DNA of 64,000 bases from Paraconiothyrium sp. Pb-2020 (Eukaryota; Ascomycota; Dothideomycetes; Pleosporales; Didymosphaeriaceae), in the NCBI GenBank assembly GCA_022419385.1, contig JAJUBI010000005.1:2232001-2296000 (forward strand). The letters are read 5' to 3'. Position numbers and translations under genes: made by a program. The stretch's first letter is position 1; every line of letters starts with the position of its first letter. Of this stretch, positions 10,706-23,257 are shown one piece after another. The notes beneath the pieces were generated by a model that ran no database searches, was not told the DNA's origin, and saw nothing but the letters and a program-made list of their open reading frames with translations.

Positions 10706-13440
10706 ATGCAGGCCGTCGGGCGTTCTGGTGCTCGTTTGGCAGCACGCTCGTCCCGTCGAGTCACGGCAGCGTGTGGAGCTTCACGCACCCTGCAGACCGC
10801 CCTCGTCGCGACCGCCCGCCCGTACACGTCCTCCGTCGACAGTCGCGATGCCACCTCCATGCGCTCTGCCTTCCTGAGCCTGCTCGGTAGCGTCAGCTCG
10901 CGCAGGGAGATTGACCAGTACCTCGCCCAGTTCCGATCCGTGTCTTCGCAGCAGTTCGCCGTTGTCAAAGTGGGAGGAGCCATTCTTACCGACCACATCG
11001 ACACGCTATGTCTGGCCCTGCAGCACCTGTACGCCATGGGCCTGTACCCCATCATTGTCCACGGCGCGGGGCCCCAGATGAACAAGCTTCTTTTGGACGC
11101 TGGCGTCGAGCCCGAGTTCATCGATGGCATAAGAGTCACAGACAAAAAGACGCTCGGCATTGCGCGCAAGCTTTTCCTCGAGGCCAACATGGACCTGGTG
11201 TTGAAGCTCAGGCAGGACTGGGGCATTCCGGCGCGGCCTATCACTGCCGGCGTGCTCGAGGCCGACTACCTGGACAAGGAGAAGTGGAAGTACGTCGGTG
11301 ATATCACCAACGTCAACTCCCGCCCCATTGTAGACGCCTTGAAAGCCAAGGAGCTGCCCATTCTGTGCTCAATGGCCGAGACCGTAGATGGCCAGATCCT
11401 CAACGTCAATGCGGACGTGGTTGCTGGAGCTTTGGCAAGGTCACTGGAGCCATTGAAGATCGTATACTTGTCGGAGAAGGGCGGTCTGTTCAATGGCGAG
11501 ACCGGCAAGCTTATCTCGACCATCAATCTGGACGAGGAGTACGACTCGCTCATGAAGCAGCCGTGGGTCAAGTTTGGCACCAAGCTCAAGATTGTAGAGG
11601 TCAAGAAGCTCCTGGATGATCTACCCAAAACTTCCAGTGTCGCCATCATTCACCCGCAATACCTTGAGAAGGAGCTGTTCACTCACACCGGAGGTGGCAC
11701 GCTCATCCGAAAGGGTGAGAGCATCCAAACTGTAAACAAATTCGAGGATTTCGAGGACATCGCAACGCTGAGGGAAGCGCTCTTGAGGGATCGCGAAAGC
11801 ATGGATTCTGGAGACGTCATCGACCGATACTTGAATAACCTTAAGAATAGACCTTTCGAGGCCTTCTTTGACGATTCGATGGGAGCTGTAGCTATCGTGT
11901 ACCCTCCTTCAAACGACTCTGAATTCGCTCGGCTGTCAACCTTTACTACTACCAAAGACGCCTTCTTGACCAACGTCGCCGACAACATTTTTGAGCGCAT
12001 GAAAAAGAAGTATCCCAAGATGTACTGGACTGTAGAAACTCAGGACGAGAACCTTGGCTGGTTTAAGGAAAAGGCCGACGGAACTCTTCGACGGGATAAG
12101 GAGATTTTTTGCTTCTGGGGCTCCGCGGATGCCTCCGAAGTTGTATCACTACTGAGCGAATTCTCTCAGCATGGCAGAGCCATGTTCGGCGATCAGCACT
12201 TGGAAGCACAGCTGCGGAGGGCGGCTGACTACGCTGCCAGCTTGAAACATGGACAGCAAGCACGAGCATACTCCACATTGACTCCAGGTGTACGTGGTAT
12301 GGGCCGATCGTCTCGACCCACTTTGCGGTCACAAAAAGGTCTTCCTTCTTCCCGTGGGTTCTCTACGGGCGCACAGCAATTCATTGAGAACACGAACCCG
12401 AACCCACCATACGGTATCAAGTTCAAAAGCCGGGATTGGCCGGCAAAGGTTGCCTTGATCGGTGCTCGTGGCTACACCGGACAAGCTCTTATCGATCTCC
12501 TCAACCGACACCCCAACATGGATCTTCGACACGTCTCTTCTCGCGAACTTGCCGGCAAGAAGCTCGAGGGTTACACCAAGCGCGACATCACTTACGAGAA
12601 CCTCTCTCCCGAGGACGTTAAGAAGATGGCTGAGAAGGGCGAGATCGATTGCTGGGTTATGGCACTGCCCAATGGCGTGTGCAAGCCTTTCGTTGACGCT
12701 ATCAACGAGTCTGGAAAGGAGGACGCAGTCATTGTTGATTTGAGCGCGGACTACCGCTTCGACTCATCGTGGGCTTATGGTCTTCCCGAACTTGTCGACC
12801 GTCGCAAGATCTCCGATGCTAAGCGGATAGCAAACCCTGGCTGCTATGCTACTGCTGCTCAACTTGGTATTGCGCCGTTGCTCGAATTCATCGGTGGTCA
12901 ACCCACCGTTTTTGGTGTTTCAGGCTACTCGGGGGCAGGCACCAAGCCCAGCCCTAAGAACGATGTCAAGAACCTGGAAAACAACCTCATCCCTTACAGT
13001 TTGACAGACCACGTACACGAGAAGGAGATATCTGCTCAATTGTGCAAAGACGTTGCATTCATCCCGCACGTCGCTGTGTGGTTCCAGGGCATTCACGTAA
13101 GTTGCTGTTCCGCCTCACCTGATACTGTCGTGCTCACATTACCCAGCACACCATCTCGATCCCTTTGAACCGTACCATGACCTCCCGAGACATCCGCAAC
13201 CTCTACCAGGACCGCTACGCTGGCGAGAAGCTCGTCAAAGTCGTTGGCGAATCCCCTCTCGTCCGCAACATCTCGGGCAAGCATGGTGTCGAGATTGGCG
13301 GCTTCGCAGTCCACAGCTCAGGGAAGCGTGTTGTTGTCAACGCCACCATCGACAACCTCCTCAAGGGCGCGGCGACACAATGCTTGCAGAACATGAACTT
13401 AGCGCTCGGATATGGCGAGTATGAGGGCATCCCATACTAA
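10706..13440 (+). CDS. ARG5,6: Arg5,6: acetylglutamate kinase / N-acetyl-gamma-glutamyl-phosphate reductase precursor
   Basis: Mitochondrial bifunctional precursor for steps 2 and 3 of arginine synthesis; in known fungi it is cleaved into two enzymes. Two exons: 10706-13096 and 13147-13440, 894 residues. The start at 10706 gives an Arg/Ala/Ser-rich targeting leader (MQAVGRSGARLAARSSRR). The kinase domain shows VVKVGGAIL, IVHGAGPQMN and NVNADVVAG; a NAT-like regulatory region follows at roughly residues 330-500. A low-complexity linker near residue 540-570 is the likely processing zone. The reductase has ALIGARGYTGQAL (NADP loop), ANPGCYATAAQLG (catalytic Cys) and GYSGAGTKPSPKN. Intron 1 splits the segment GIH|HTISIP with GTAAGT...CCCAG. 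Confidence 0.96.
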
Positions 13441-13777
13441 GTGCGGCGGTTGCTAGATGTCAAGTTGGTGGTGCGCCATAGCTTGTGGAGATTCATAGAC
13501 CGTGGTCGTCTTGCGAATGGAAGTAAGGGTCTCATTGGCGCTGCGACCTAGACGGGATGTTTGTTTACTCTGTATATATCCGTTTGTGCACGGGACTTTG
13601 TTGTATCCATGGTCTAGCTCCACGGCGTTGAGGTTCATATGAGCGAATCAATTTTCCAAGTCTAAATGTTACTCCAAGGTGCGCTGACGGCGGAAAGTAG
13701 CGGTTCGTTCTTACCTACGCTACTTTTCTAGCTGAGATAGATACATCGAGGCCACGTTCAAGTAGGACAGCGTTTGC
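13441..13777. other. Intergenic: 3' flank of ARG5,6
   Basis: No gene seen. It separates ARG5,6 from the decayed gene that begins about 13778. Confidence 0.5.
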
Positions 13778-14891
13778 ATGCACCTCACCTTCACACGAAC
13801 AACCGTCTCCCGTCTTCCTTTAAAAAAGTCTCAGACTGACGCCACACTCGAGTTTGGAGCTATGTTGTGGGCAAAGGAGTTCCTGAGCTGGTTGATACGT
13901 CGCGTTGCTGACATAGCGGCCCTTGAAATCTTATTCAAGGGAACGTATAACGGCATGCTCGGAAAGGCTCTAGCCAGCATGCCTAATATAGAAAAGTTCA
14001 TTGTACAAGAATTCCATCCGCACACAGGCATGACTAACAATGATGTATTGCAGCTTAGATTCCACTGGTCACTTGCGGTGAAGACTCTTCTGGCCGCTGC
14101 CCTATCCAAAGATGTGCACTTGAGCGCCCTAGCCCTAGGCTTTAATCCGTATCACCCTGCCGTTCACATGGAAGTTGCAGTTATTGAATTCACAGCGCTT
14201 CCTATGAAGAAGCTGATGTCTCTCAAGGAAATAGATCTAACAAAGCTACTAGTGAGTAGTGAAATAATTGTACCCCCAACGTCTGTGTACAACTGAGACT
14301 ACCTCACATATTCACGTATCTAGACCCTCTCAAGTTTTCTGACCAGCTTTCATCTCGCGGTTCCAACATCTCAAATCTAGGACTATGGCTGAGGGATATG
14401 CCCTTCGCTAAGTGTGCAGCGACGGAATCGTATGCCCTCTTTAAGCAATTATCGCAGAGGGTTATACTTGAAGACGTCTATGGACTATTTTTGCCCCACT
14501 ATCCGCGCATATAAAGTACTTCAAGAAAGCCCTTCACTGCTCTTGTTGTATCCTCGATGATCTGTATCTAAAAGCCATTACTTTTTCTTTTAAAAGACTC
14601 CCACCTTGGGCGTCCTTTTTTTCAGGTTTAGCTAACATGACAATCCTAAAACATCTATTTTTAACCTGCATTAATTTGAAGACTGGGGGCATTCAATTCG
14701 ATGATGTTTGTTGTTCGCGACGCGCCAAATACTACGCACGGCGCTCGAATATTAATGTTGCAACAGGGGAACTTTATCCACCGCTTTGGCATTTCGCCTC
14801 ATTCCCACCATGGAACAAACGACCGACAAGTTCCATATACGTTGCATATCATTTCCGTTGTCATGATGCATTTCAGTTTCGCTTTGAATAG
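13778..14891 (+). pseudogene. Decayed hypothetical gene (F-box/LRR-like fungal type)
   Basis: Coding-like sequence in three successive frames. The first frame (13778-about 14251) has segments such as GMLGKALASMPNIEKFIVQE and ends ...KEIDLTKLL before a GTGAGT donor. After a candidate acceptor near 14322, coding resumes in a frame that does not match the splice phase (DPLKFSDQLSSRGSNISNLG, to a TAA at about 14511). From about 14517 a third frame continues (YFKKALHCSCCILDDLYLKA, later GLANMTILKHLFLTCINLKT) to a stop at 14891. The leucine spacing and the style 'LKHL.LT.I.L..GGI.F' resemble the large fungal families of F-box-linked leucine-rich proteins. At least two single-base frame breaks are needed. 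No function is claimed; assembly errors are possible but two close together favour decay. Confidence 0.5.
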
Positions 14892-15316
14892 ATAAGTTAC
14901 GTCCCTGATCGGCTACTCGGCGTGAAGATGCGATAGGGGTAAGGTTCTCCGAAAAACAGCAGGAGCATCAGACATGTCCTTTTGTCCTTAAATACTTACT
15001 TACAATACCTGTTTGGTACGTCAACTCTTCCAAGAGATCTGTATCCACGCTGCTAGTTGACGCTTTGATACTGTCTTCGGGGGATCTCATAGCTTGTTAT
15101 TTGTCAGGCAAGAGAATGCCGAACTCTCAGAGTAGGAGACTCTCACGTTCCATTTCAGCTGCTTGAATAACGTGTCTTCTTCAAATGATGCCCCAGTGGC
15201 TCATGTGAGCCGAAGTAATTGGCCTCAGCACTCTCGCCAGGAGTAGAAATAGATTGCTTGGACACTATGAACATCCCAATAGATCATGGTATAGCTACAT
15301 TCATCAGACAGCCTTA
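14892..15316. other. Intergenic, nothing recognised
   Basis: Lies between the decayed gene and the 3' end of the O-methyltransferase; no coding pattern on either strand. Confidence 0.5.
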
Positions 15317-16951
15317 CTAGCCACGCCAAACCACCTCCATAACTACCATATAGGTCAACGGATTCGCCTCCACCCTCACAATCTCAAACCTCTCATCCGC
15401 CTTGCCCACAATCCCCTTCCAAGCCTCCAAACTCCTCTCTCTCGCATTGAACAGCGCCATCATTCTCAAATCCGTGCTCGTGCCAAACTGGGTAATCGAC
15501 CTGGGCAAATTCGGATCAACCTCACCCTGCTTACCCATATAATCGATGAACAAGATCTTAGCACCGGGCTTGAGCACGGGACGCAGCTGCTGTAGGATCT
15601 TGATGGACTCTGCATCAGGCCAGTCATGTAGGATCAGCTTGAGGAGGTAGATGTCTGCGGAGACGGGCTGAGGATCGAAAAAGTTGTGCTCGCGGAAGGT
15701 GACGCGAGAGGAGAGGGTGGAGGGGACCTGGGAGGTAAAGATTGGGCCACATTCGTGGAGGTCTTCCACGGTGACGCTGAGGTTGGGGTGGGCGGCTGCG
15801 AGGGCGAAGGCGTCGTGGCCGCCGGAGCCGCCAATCTGTGACGAGTTAGTACCATACTGACATATAGGAGCATTTGTCCGTTGTATGTGGGTTTGACAAG
15901 AGATTTATTCAAGGAGACACTTACATCCACCACGTGTGCCTTGCCTTCCTTCTCCCAGTCCGTAGCACCTAGCAACAGATCCACGGTGCCGAAGATGTCC
16001 TTGATGTACGCCATCCACTCAATGAAGGTCCTCTGCCGCCACCCCTTCTTCTCCCCTTCACCATCGTTCTCCAGAAGCTGCCAGCTATCTGTGTAATCGC
16101 CAAACACCTGACCCCCGCTATGAGCCAACTTGAATGCCGTCTCACTCATGTCCGTGGGCAACTCTTTTTTGCCTAATGCAAACTTCTCTAGGGCTTCCGG
16201 CATGACCAGCATGGATGGTCCAACGTTCTCAATGCAACCACTGACTAGCGCACGAAGCCCAGGGAGGCGTGCAAGGGCGGCGGAGCGAGATGTGTGCTGT
16301 ATCGGCGAGGTGGAGGGGTGGGCTGGATCGGCATAGGCGAAGAAGCGGATTGTTATGGCGTGCTCTAACACTCGCTGGACTGCTTCTTCAGGAAGCTTGA
16401 CTTGCTCTGCTATAGACAATATCGAAATTGAGCCGTTTAGGGGGACGGCGGACCAGAAGTTGAAGCGGTTAAGGATGTTAAGACATGCCATGTCCGGGAC
16501 GGCCTGGAAAAGGTCAGTATAGTCTTCCATAGGAAGTAGTTCGAGGAGTAATGTTTGTTGTCAGCTCCACGTCAAGAGCTCAGACATCGCATCGTGGTCA
16601 AGATTGCTTCAAGCTGTACAACGCGATGTCCGAACCTTCGACTTGGTTAACAAACAGTCTCTCTCTACACCACATCCCCATACCGTCCCAACAACCTACA
16701 TTATGCGCATAATTGAACACGCTCTCGCTCGGTCCTTGTGAGACGATGGAAAGATCATTCATAGCATCCTGCAAAGCTTGCTTCGTCATAAAGATATCAG
16801 GCGTAAATTTCGAAATATTGACAGGGCTATCCGCCGCCAACGTTGGCGCCTCGACCTCGCTCTCCTTGAGAAGCCGTTCCAATGTCTCCGATAGCTCTTT
16901 GACTCTTGCCCCAAGCTCGCTGAGCGTCGGCTTCAGATTCGAGGATGCCAT
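15317..16951 (-). CDS. SAM-dependent O-methyltransferase (COMT-like, fungal secondary metabolism type)
   Basis: Three exons: 16700-16951, 15925-16503 and 15317-15835, giving 449 residues with all junctions in phase 0. The intron 1 end TACTGACCTTTTTCAG is a textbook branch/acceptor. Exon 1 gives a helical N-terminus (LGARVKELSETLERLLKE) and ends SVFNYAHN, joining AVPDMACLNILNRF in exon 2, the winged-helix dimerisation region. Exon 3 opens with the SAM loop VVD|IGGSGGHDAF and has LHDWPDAESIKILQQLRPVL with the catalytic His of this family. An alternative in-frame start at 16987 would add 12 residues. No polyketide or peptide synthase lies nearby; the closest gene is a permease on the same strand, so substrate cannot be inferred. 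Confidence 0.9.
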
Positions 16952-17695
16952 TGCTGTGTATGAGCCTGAGTCTTTCCTCGTCGTCATGGTATGTAGTATT
17001 GAAGAGTCATGAACTCCGAAGAAATTGCTCGCAGCTCGTCGTCTTATAACTCCCACATACGCCCATCACAAGCTCGTCACAAATTTCTCTTCCTGTGCTT
17101 CCGCCATCGGAGTCGCACAGCTAAGCCTCCGAATTGATTTACCATCACGTCGTTGTGCATTCTGTCGCTCTTGGCGTCGAGGACAAAACGGTGGGTATGC
17201 CCTCAACAAGCTCTCCTCATTCGTCCTCACAGGTCCAAAAAGCGAAGTACACCCGTGATAAGATGAATCTAATCAATCAGATTAGATTTTCACGGCAAAT
17301 CTGGGCAGTGCCAATATTGCCAAGTGCGATGCGGCAGCGACCTGCTTGATGCTTCTTAGGCGATGGTGTCATAGGCACCGAGTAGAGGCCCGAGGCACCC
17401 GCGGGGTTACAACGCCTCGTATTACCAAGGCACTAAACTAGCAAAAGCTCAGCCTGAAGGTGCTCAGTATGGAACACCATGCTGTACGCTTTCAAAGGTT
17501 GTTACATGGTGAGAATCGAGAACGGGGGAAAGCGCGGGACGCCGTGATTTTCCAATATGTTAGCCGTCGCTAGGGACTAGTCGTGGGGCATAATGCTAAG
17601 GGTACTGCTATGTATGTATACATACCCTACAAATACCGAAACCGGACCCGCCAACTGCCCACACTACAGCTCTCGGGCCGTTGGTAGGTTGCGCG
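16952..17695. other. Intergenic: O-methyltransferase upstream region and permease 3' flank
   Basis: No supported gene. A short stretch around 17261-17290 repeats AATCTAATCAATCAGATTAGATT, a small inverted repeat, directly upstream of the O-methyltransferase at about 300-340 bp from its start; it could be a regulatory site or chance. Confidence 0.4.
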
Positions 17696-19449
17696 CTAGC
17701 TCGCCGAACTCACTCGCCTCCCACTGATGACATCCACTACATGGTCAACGTCGCTTTTCCTCTCACCCGCACCCCTGAAACTCTTTCGACCTCTAAGGAA
17801 CCAGTCTGCCGCAATAATGATGACGACCACAGCGTAGACTGCACTGACGTAATTCATTGTGCCTGCCGTGACGGGCTGGACATAAGGGAAAGAGTACATG
17901 ATAAGGGTAAACAGGGTCCAGGCGAGGAGTACAAAGTTGGAAAACAACCCGAATGAACCGAGCCAGAATGGGCCATGCTTTAATGTAGAGCGGCCACGGA
18001 TGAGAAGGCAGACAACGGGAATTGCGTACGAGATGTAGAGAAGGACGATGCAGGCCGTGATCATCCTTTCCATCAGTCAGCATCTGAAGACGTTTAAGAT
18101 CTCCACGAACTTACGAATTGAATGCCGTTAGAGATGCGAGGTAAAGGCAGCCGATGATGGCCACAATAATGCATGACACCAGATGCGCATAAACAGGTAC
18201 GTCCAATCCCTTGTGCACTTTGCCAAGCCATTGGTGCCCCGGAATTCCCCTATCTCTTGCGAAGCTCCAGCATAGTCTGCTCTGCCACGTGTGACTGGCA
18301 ACCAGGCACCCAAAAGCTGTGGCTATGATCATGGCCTCGAGACAGATCGCACCACCCTTATTCCCTATCGCTCGGTAGAACAGTTCGAGAATCGGCACGC
18401 CCGTCGAACTGGCGACTATGTCCTGGAAATCGCCAACGATGGAAAAGAACATGGCCACGCTCCAGAACCAACCAGTAACAAAACCTATTGCGACGGTGCC
18501 CATGATGGCGATAGGTACCATTTTCTCGGGTCGATGGACTTCCTCGGCAAGATGCGTAGCGCAATCAAGACATGCAAAGCCCCAGTTTACATTGACGAGA
18601 CCGACGATGAACGCAATCCCGCCTTCTTGCCAACCAGTATTATTAATAAAGGTAGCGAAGACGAATTGCGCGTGCTGATGGGTTGGAGCCGTTGCTGGCA
18701 CAGTTACCATGGTGATGAACCAAGATATCAACGAGGTGTAAAGGGCCACTGTGGCGACCCTGGGGAGTGTCTTGCCGTAGCAGTTGAAGAAGAAACAGAA
18801 AATGTTGACCAATTGGTATGCAACGAACACCATCCACCGATCGATGACACTGCGTTGGTCGATTAGCTCGGCAGGATTTCAGTCTTGACATGGCAACACG
18901 CGGCCATTAAGCATGATATCTGACCATGAAACTGGGGAACATGTCGACTCACAGATCGGGATGGGTAAGTTGGTATGACCCAATTATGGCGCTACCTGCC
19001 GCCAGAGCCACGCTCGCGCTGGTAAACATGGCACCAGCCCAAGCAAACCATCCGGTAAGGTAACTCGCGATGTTTGCATATCGCTTTGGGGCCAGTTCAT
19101 TTGCCCAGAAATACTGGCCACCTGCGTTCGGCATGGCACTCGCCAACTCGCTGAGCGTGACGCCGACAGAAATTGAGACGACGGCAATGATGATGACGCC
19201 GTAGATGACGAGCAGCGGGCCGCCCGAGTTGATTCCGGTGACCAGGGCTGCTGAGATTCCGAACCAGGTGTTTGTAAGCGAAAAGCCCACTCCTAGGACC
19301 GATAGGACGCTGAAGTTCCGCTGCATGTCTTGCGTGTAGCCCATCTCTGCCAGCTTGAGGGCATCCTGGTCAATACTTGCAGCATCTCCATTCTTCATAT
19401 CGACTGACTGTTGAGGCGCGAGCGCCTTCTCGTGGTCTGAATCGCCCAT
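17696..19449 (-). CDS. Amino-acid/GABA-type permease (APC superfamily)
   Basis: Three exons: 18953-19449, 18115-18849 and 17696-18065, 533 residues. Start MGDSDHEKALAPQQ gives a soluble N-terminal tail, then EMGYTQDMQRNFSVLSVLGV, the hallmark of GABA/choline-type fungal permeases, and about 12 hydrophobic segments (for example GVIIIAVVSISVGVTLSELA; IVAIIGCLYLASL; ITACIVLLYISYAIPVVCLL). The conserved GGQYFWANELAP and AEEVHRPEKMVPIAI segments are present. Splice joins restore HPD|LVIDRW and AFN|SMITAC, as in the family. It imports small amino compounds across the plasma membrane; the exact substrate is not visible. The stop of this gene and the start of the O-methyltransferase are about 0.75 kb apart on one strand, but no shared role is shown. 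Confidence 0.92.
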
Positions 19450-22400
19450 GCCGAAGAAAACGGCAAGACTGGCGATGGAGCAGCTGCTGATGCGGCGGTG
19501 AGGTGAGGACGCGGAACGATTGGCGTCGCTTACGCTACGGGAGCTCTTGGTGAAGGTGAGCACGTGCAAGTGCAGCCCATGAGTAGAAGAGACAGTGCCA
19601 GAGGTACTGCCGTGGGACGAGGGGGCGACGAGCAGGTATTTACAGGAGCCAGGTAGGTAATGGCCTGGGTTCGTAGGGAAGGGGCAGATAAGGCAGGACG
19701 GCGAATGGGAGGGCGCCCATCAGTCGAGCATCCAAACGCAAACTGCACGTCGGGAAGGCACGACCGCGGCGGTCTCCTTACCACCAACCAGGCTGGCCAT
19801 CAACTGCCACCACGGTGTGAAGACCCAATCCTGACGATGCGGGCTATCGGCGCCGGGCGAGTAAACACCACGGGCGAGTCGGTCGGCTAGCTCGATCAAG
19901 TATTCGGACGCAGAGACGAACGCTTAGGATGGGCGTTCGATCAAGCGCGTGGGTGAGGCGTGCGGAGAAGAGACGGCGTGCATTTGTTTTGGTTCCAACA
20001 GGGCGGAGCGATTGGCACGCTTAAGGGGGAGCAAGGAGTGCGGACCCTGCCCCAAGCACATCATGATAGCACTCTAAGAATGTTATCTGTGATTGACCAG
20101 CTATCTCGGCCTGTCCTGGCGGGACCTGACACTGACAGACAACGGCGGTACAGCGTCTGTATGTCTCAAGCCCGCTTGCATTGTCGCCCGTGCTGTGACG
20201 TTGGGCACGCAAGCCGGCCAACGTGCATGCGAATGGAGTCGCATCCCAAGATGCTGGGTTCGTCGCGGGAGCGGATGTGACAGCCCACCGAGCGCCTATC
20301 ATGGCCTTTGCGACGTAATCTGCAGCCGTCAGGTGAACAGTATCAGGGCGCAGAGCACATGCAAGGTCTCGTTGGGTGCGGAACCGCGACCGCGCAGCCA
20401 AAGACACTGCCTTAGCTCGTGATAAATCGCCGTCGCACGCCGTCACGTCGCCCCGGTTCATCGTCGTGTACAGACATGGGGTTCGATAACGCTATCTCAC
20501 ATCTTCTATACGGGCCACCTCAACTGCGGATCCGCAGGAACACAGACTAGACATGTAAGCTAATCTTCGTCTTCCGCTGGCCTCGTGCTCACCTATCTTG
20601 TGGCGCGCGCCTAAGAAACCTACCGAAAGCGGTATTCGAGTCCAGGCGAGCGTCTTGATACCATGATACGGATGCTGAAGCTGAACTCCGAGCTTCTTTG
20701 AAACCTGCTGTCACTATCATCAACGAGCACCAGCATGCTCAGAATTGCCTCGGAGCTCCGCTGTGGCGTTGGTACGTAACGGCGCATATAAAGTAGTGAC
20801 CTGAGTGTCTTCTTCTGGAAGGCGCCTCAACTTCGCAACATTTCCTGTGACCCTCCTGCAGACGTTGTGCAACCGACACTGGGATGGCCTCTACCATCAT
20901 AGCGGGTCCCGCGAGGGGTGTTGCATAGGATGAGTATCAGAAGGTGGTAGGCGGTAGAGCAGAGCGAATCCATGTTTGTCGAGCAAACGACATTGCTACG
21001 TTGGAAAAACTGCTCACAAGCACGTGTGGGAATCGAGTGCCATTGCGTTGGGGCTTGGTGCAAACTCGTCCAAGTATTGTACGAGGTGTTGGCAGGATAC
21101 GATTGATACCTTGTCATGTACACATAATCTGTATAGCATCTGAGCATCGCAGATCCGAGCAGTGCAGCTCATAACCCGTCCGCGGTTTGGTTTCCTCCGG
21201 CAGCACAAGAGAGCTCGGTTGACAGCACCACTCCAACTTGAGTGTTTCCATCGCACCCGCCGCTGACAGTAACGGTGCACTGTAAGAGCCTCTGCCGAGA
21301 TCCGAGCTCCATCGAGTCCTGTACCATGTTACATCAGCTTCATCTACCAGATGCTACCAGATGCGGCAAGCCTCGATGCCTAATTAACGTGGTATTAGAA
21401 ACGTGTCACGGACTACATGTCCCGCATCATTGCTTTTCATGCTCTGCCTCACACTTTCCCGAAAGATCATCATGACGGCATAGATCCCTATATGGCATAT
21501 GGCCAGATGCGGATGGATTTGTTCCGTGTATGGACTTGTAGTCACGCCCTTCTGTTGGTGCATAGCATTGCAATGTCGGTGACATTTCCATGTCATGGTA
21601 ATGGTGGCGGAAGGATCTGCGCGACTGCCTGTTCCTGACCGCCACCACGAGATGCTGCGTCCGCGGCGCTGGCAATGGAATCGCTATGCAGGCCGCTTGA
21701 AAGGGGGCTCGAGTAGCTATTTTGGGTTTGGCTCTTGCTTGTGTGTAAGCTTTCGTGTTTTGTAGCACAACATAGTCTTCCCGATGCGGCGATGCTATGG
21801 CCGGATTCAGAACGTGTACATTCCGCCCCACCTCTACGCGCGTTGCCAGCGCAGGGAAACCCAGACGATACTCAAAGAATACAGGTGAAGCGATCGACCG
21901 GCAGCATGACCCTGCGGCGATGCAATGAAGCCACTTTAATGTTGCGCCGCCGTTGCGGTTCTTGTGCTACACAATCCAGCAGAGTGATCGAACGCTTCAC
22001 GGCGTGGCACTGTAGAGTTTATACGATTGGTGATGCTGTGAGGGGATTCAAATACATAAGATATCGTGAAACAAGCTGCAAAGATATCGATGTTGTAGGA
22101 AAGTGGTGAGAGACATGTTACTGAACAAGTTCAGTAGAGATAGTAGGAAAACTCTTCGCCGTATCCACGTAAAGCCGTACAGCATCCCTGATCCTAACGC
22201 TACAGCCCAAGCGCCCAACATTGCCCTCATCATATACCTCCAGCAGTTCCTACATATGCAGACCATTGATTGCGAGCCAGAACCAGAATGCCTGCCGAGT
22301 CGCAGTTTGATTATTTTCGCCATTAGTAGGGGTATCCATATCCGAGATGCGCCGCCGGTGCTGTCTGCTTCAATTGAAAACAGAAGCGAATGTATCATGT
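19450..22400. other. Gene-free stretch of about 3 kb
   Basis: Lies between the permease start and the MCM1 stop. Several frames of 70-150 codons exist on both strands but overlap one another and show no family pattern, signal peptide or consistent splice structure. I saw no tRNA. It may hold long regulatory sequence of the permease, a non-coding RNA or an unrecognised small gene. Confidence 0.4.
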
Positions 22401-23257
22401 TCAGCTCAGCTTCTGATCCTGCGGGTAGTGCTGTGCAGGGTGGCGGGGCATGCCGCCTTGGGGCATTCCCGGGTATTGCGTCGACGGCTGCTGCTGCTGA
22501 AGGTATTGCTGGTAGTGCAGTGCCGCCTCAGGAGTCATGTACGCTGCTGGCATGCCGCCGCTGGGCGCCATTCCACGGGGCTGACCAGCGGGGACCTGGG
22601 CGTGGCTGTCTTCGGGAGAGTCGACTGGGCCATCATCAACGCCGTTCGCGTTGTCAGTCGAGGGCTCAGGCGCGTTCAAACAGGCCTATGACGCGTTAGT
22701 CTACGATACGATGGCGATCAATTAGGATTTGCGCACCTGGATGAGGTTCTTGCCCTCGGGTTTCGTGACGAGCGGCTGCAGCTTGGGTGTTGTGAATGTG
22801 TACACAAGACCCGTCTCAGAGACGACGAGCAGCAACACCTGCGTGCCGGTGAGGACGGATAGTTCGTAGGCCTGCACATAGGTTGAGTTAGCGAAAGGCG
22901 CTTCGCGAGGGTTTGTTTCTCATGCGACGCGGGTAAACAGGGTGCGCGCGCATTAAGACGGGGATGCAGCTGGCTGGCGTGCAGGCAGCGGCAACGTCGA
23001 CGCACCTTCTTCATGATACCGGCCTTGCGCTTGGAGAAGGTGATGTGCCTCCTCGACTTGTCCTGGATGAACTTGATCTCAATCTTCCTGCGCTCACGGC
23101 CGGGCTTGTCGTCGTCGTCATCGTCGTCGTCCTGGGCGGGACGCGGGCGCTTCGTGCCGCGGTTTGCATCGCCTTGGACGAGGGCGCCGTTGTTGGTGAG
23201 GTCGTCGTGGACGCTGGGCGACGCGTTCTGGTCGTGGTCGGTGATCTCAGAGGCCAT
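22401..23257 (-). CDS. MCM1: SRF-type MADS-box transcription factor Mcm1
   Basis: Three exons: 23006-23257, 22737-22871 and 22401-22685, 223 residues. The N-terminus has a run of eight aspartates (residues 43-50) just before the MADS domain, which begins RRKIEIKFIQDKSRRHITFS and KRKAGIMKK at the end of exon 1 and continues in exon 2 with AYELSVLTGTQVLLLVVSET and YTFTTPKLQPLV. The intron between KK and AYEL sits at the usual MADS-box position. Exon 3 is Gln/Pro/Met-rich (YQQYLQQQQPSTQYPGM), a typical activation tail. Mcm1 binds CC(A/T)6GG-like sites as a dimer and works with mating-type and other cofactors. It is divergent from the tetraspanin gene with 1.7 kb between starts. Confidence 0.95.

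Noticed and set aside
18291..18866. 191-codon plus frame antisense to the permease
   Set aside because: Lies fully within a well-supported permease exon on the other strand.
20630..20660. tRNA-like B-box (TTCGAGTCC)
   Set aside because: No matching A-box, anticodon arm or acceptor stem could be folded around it.
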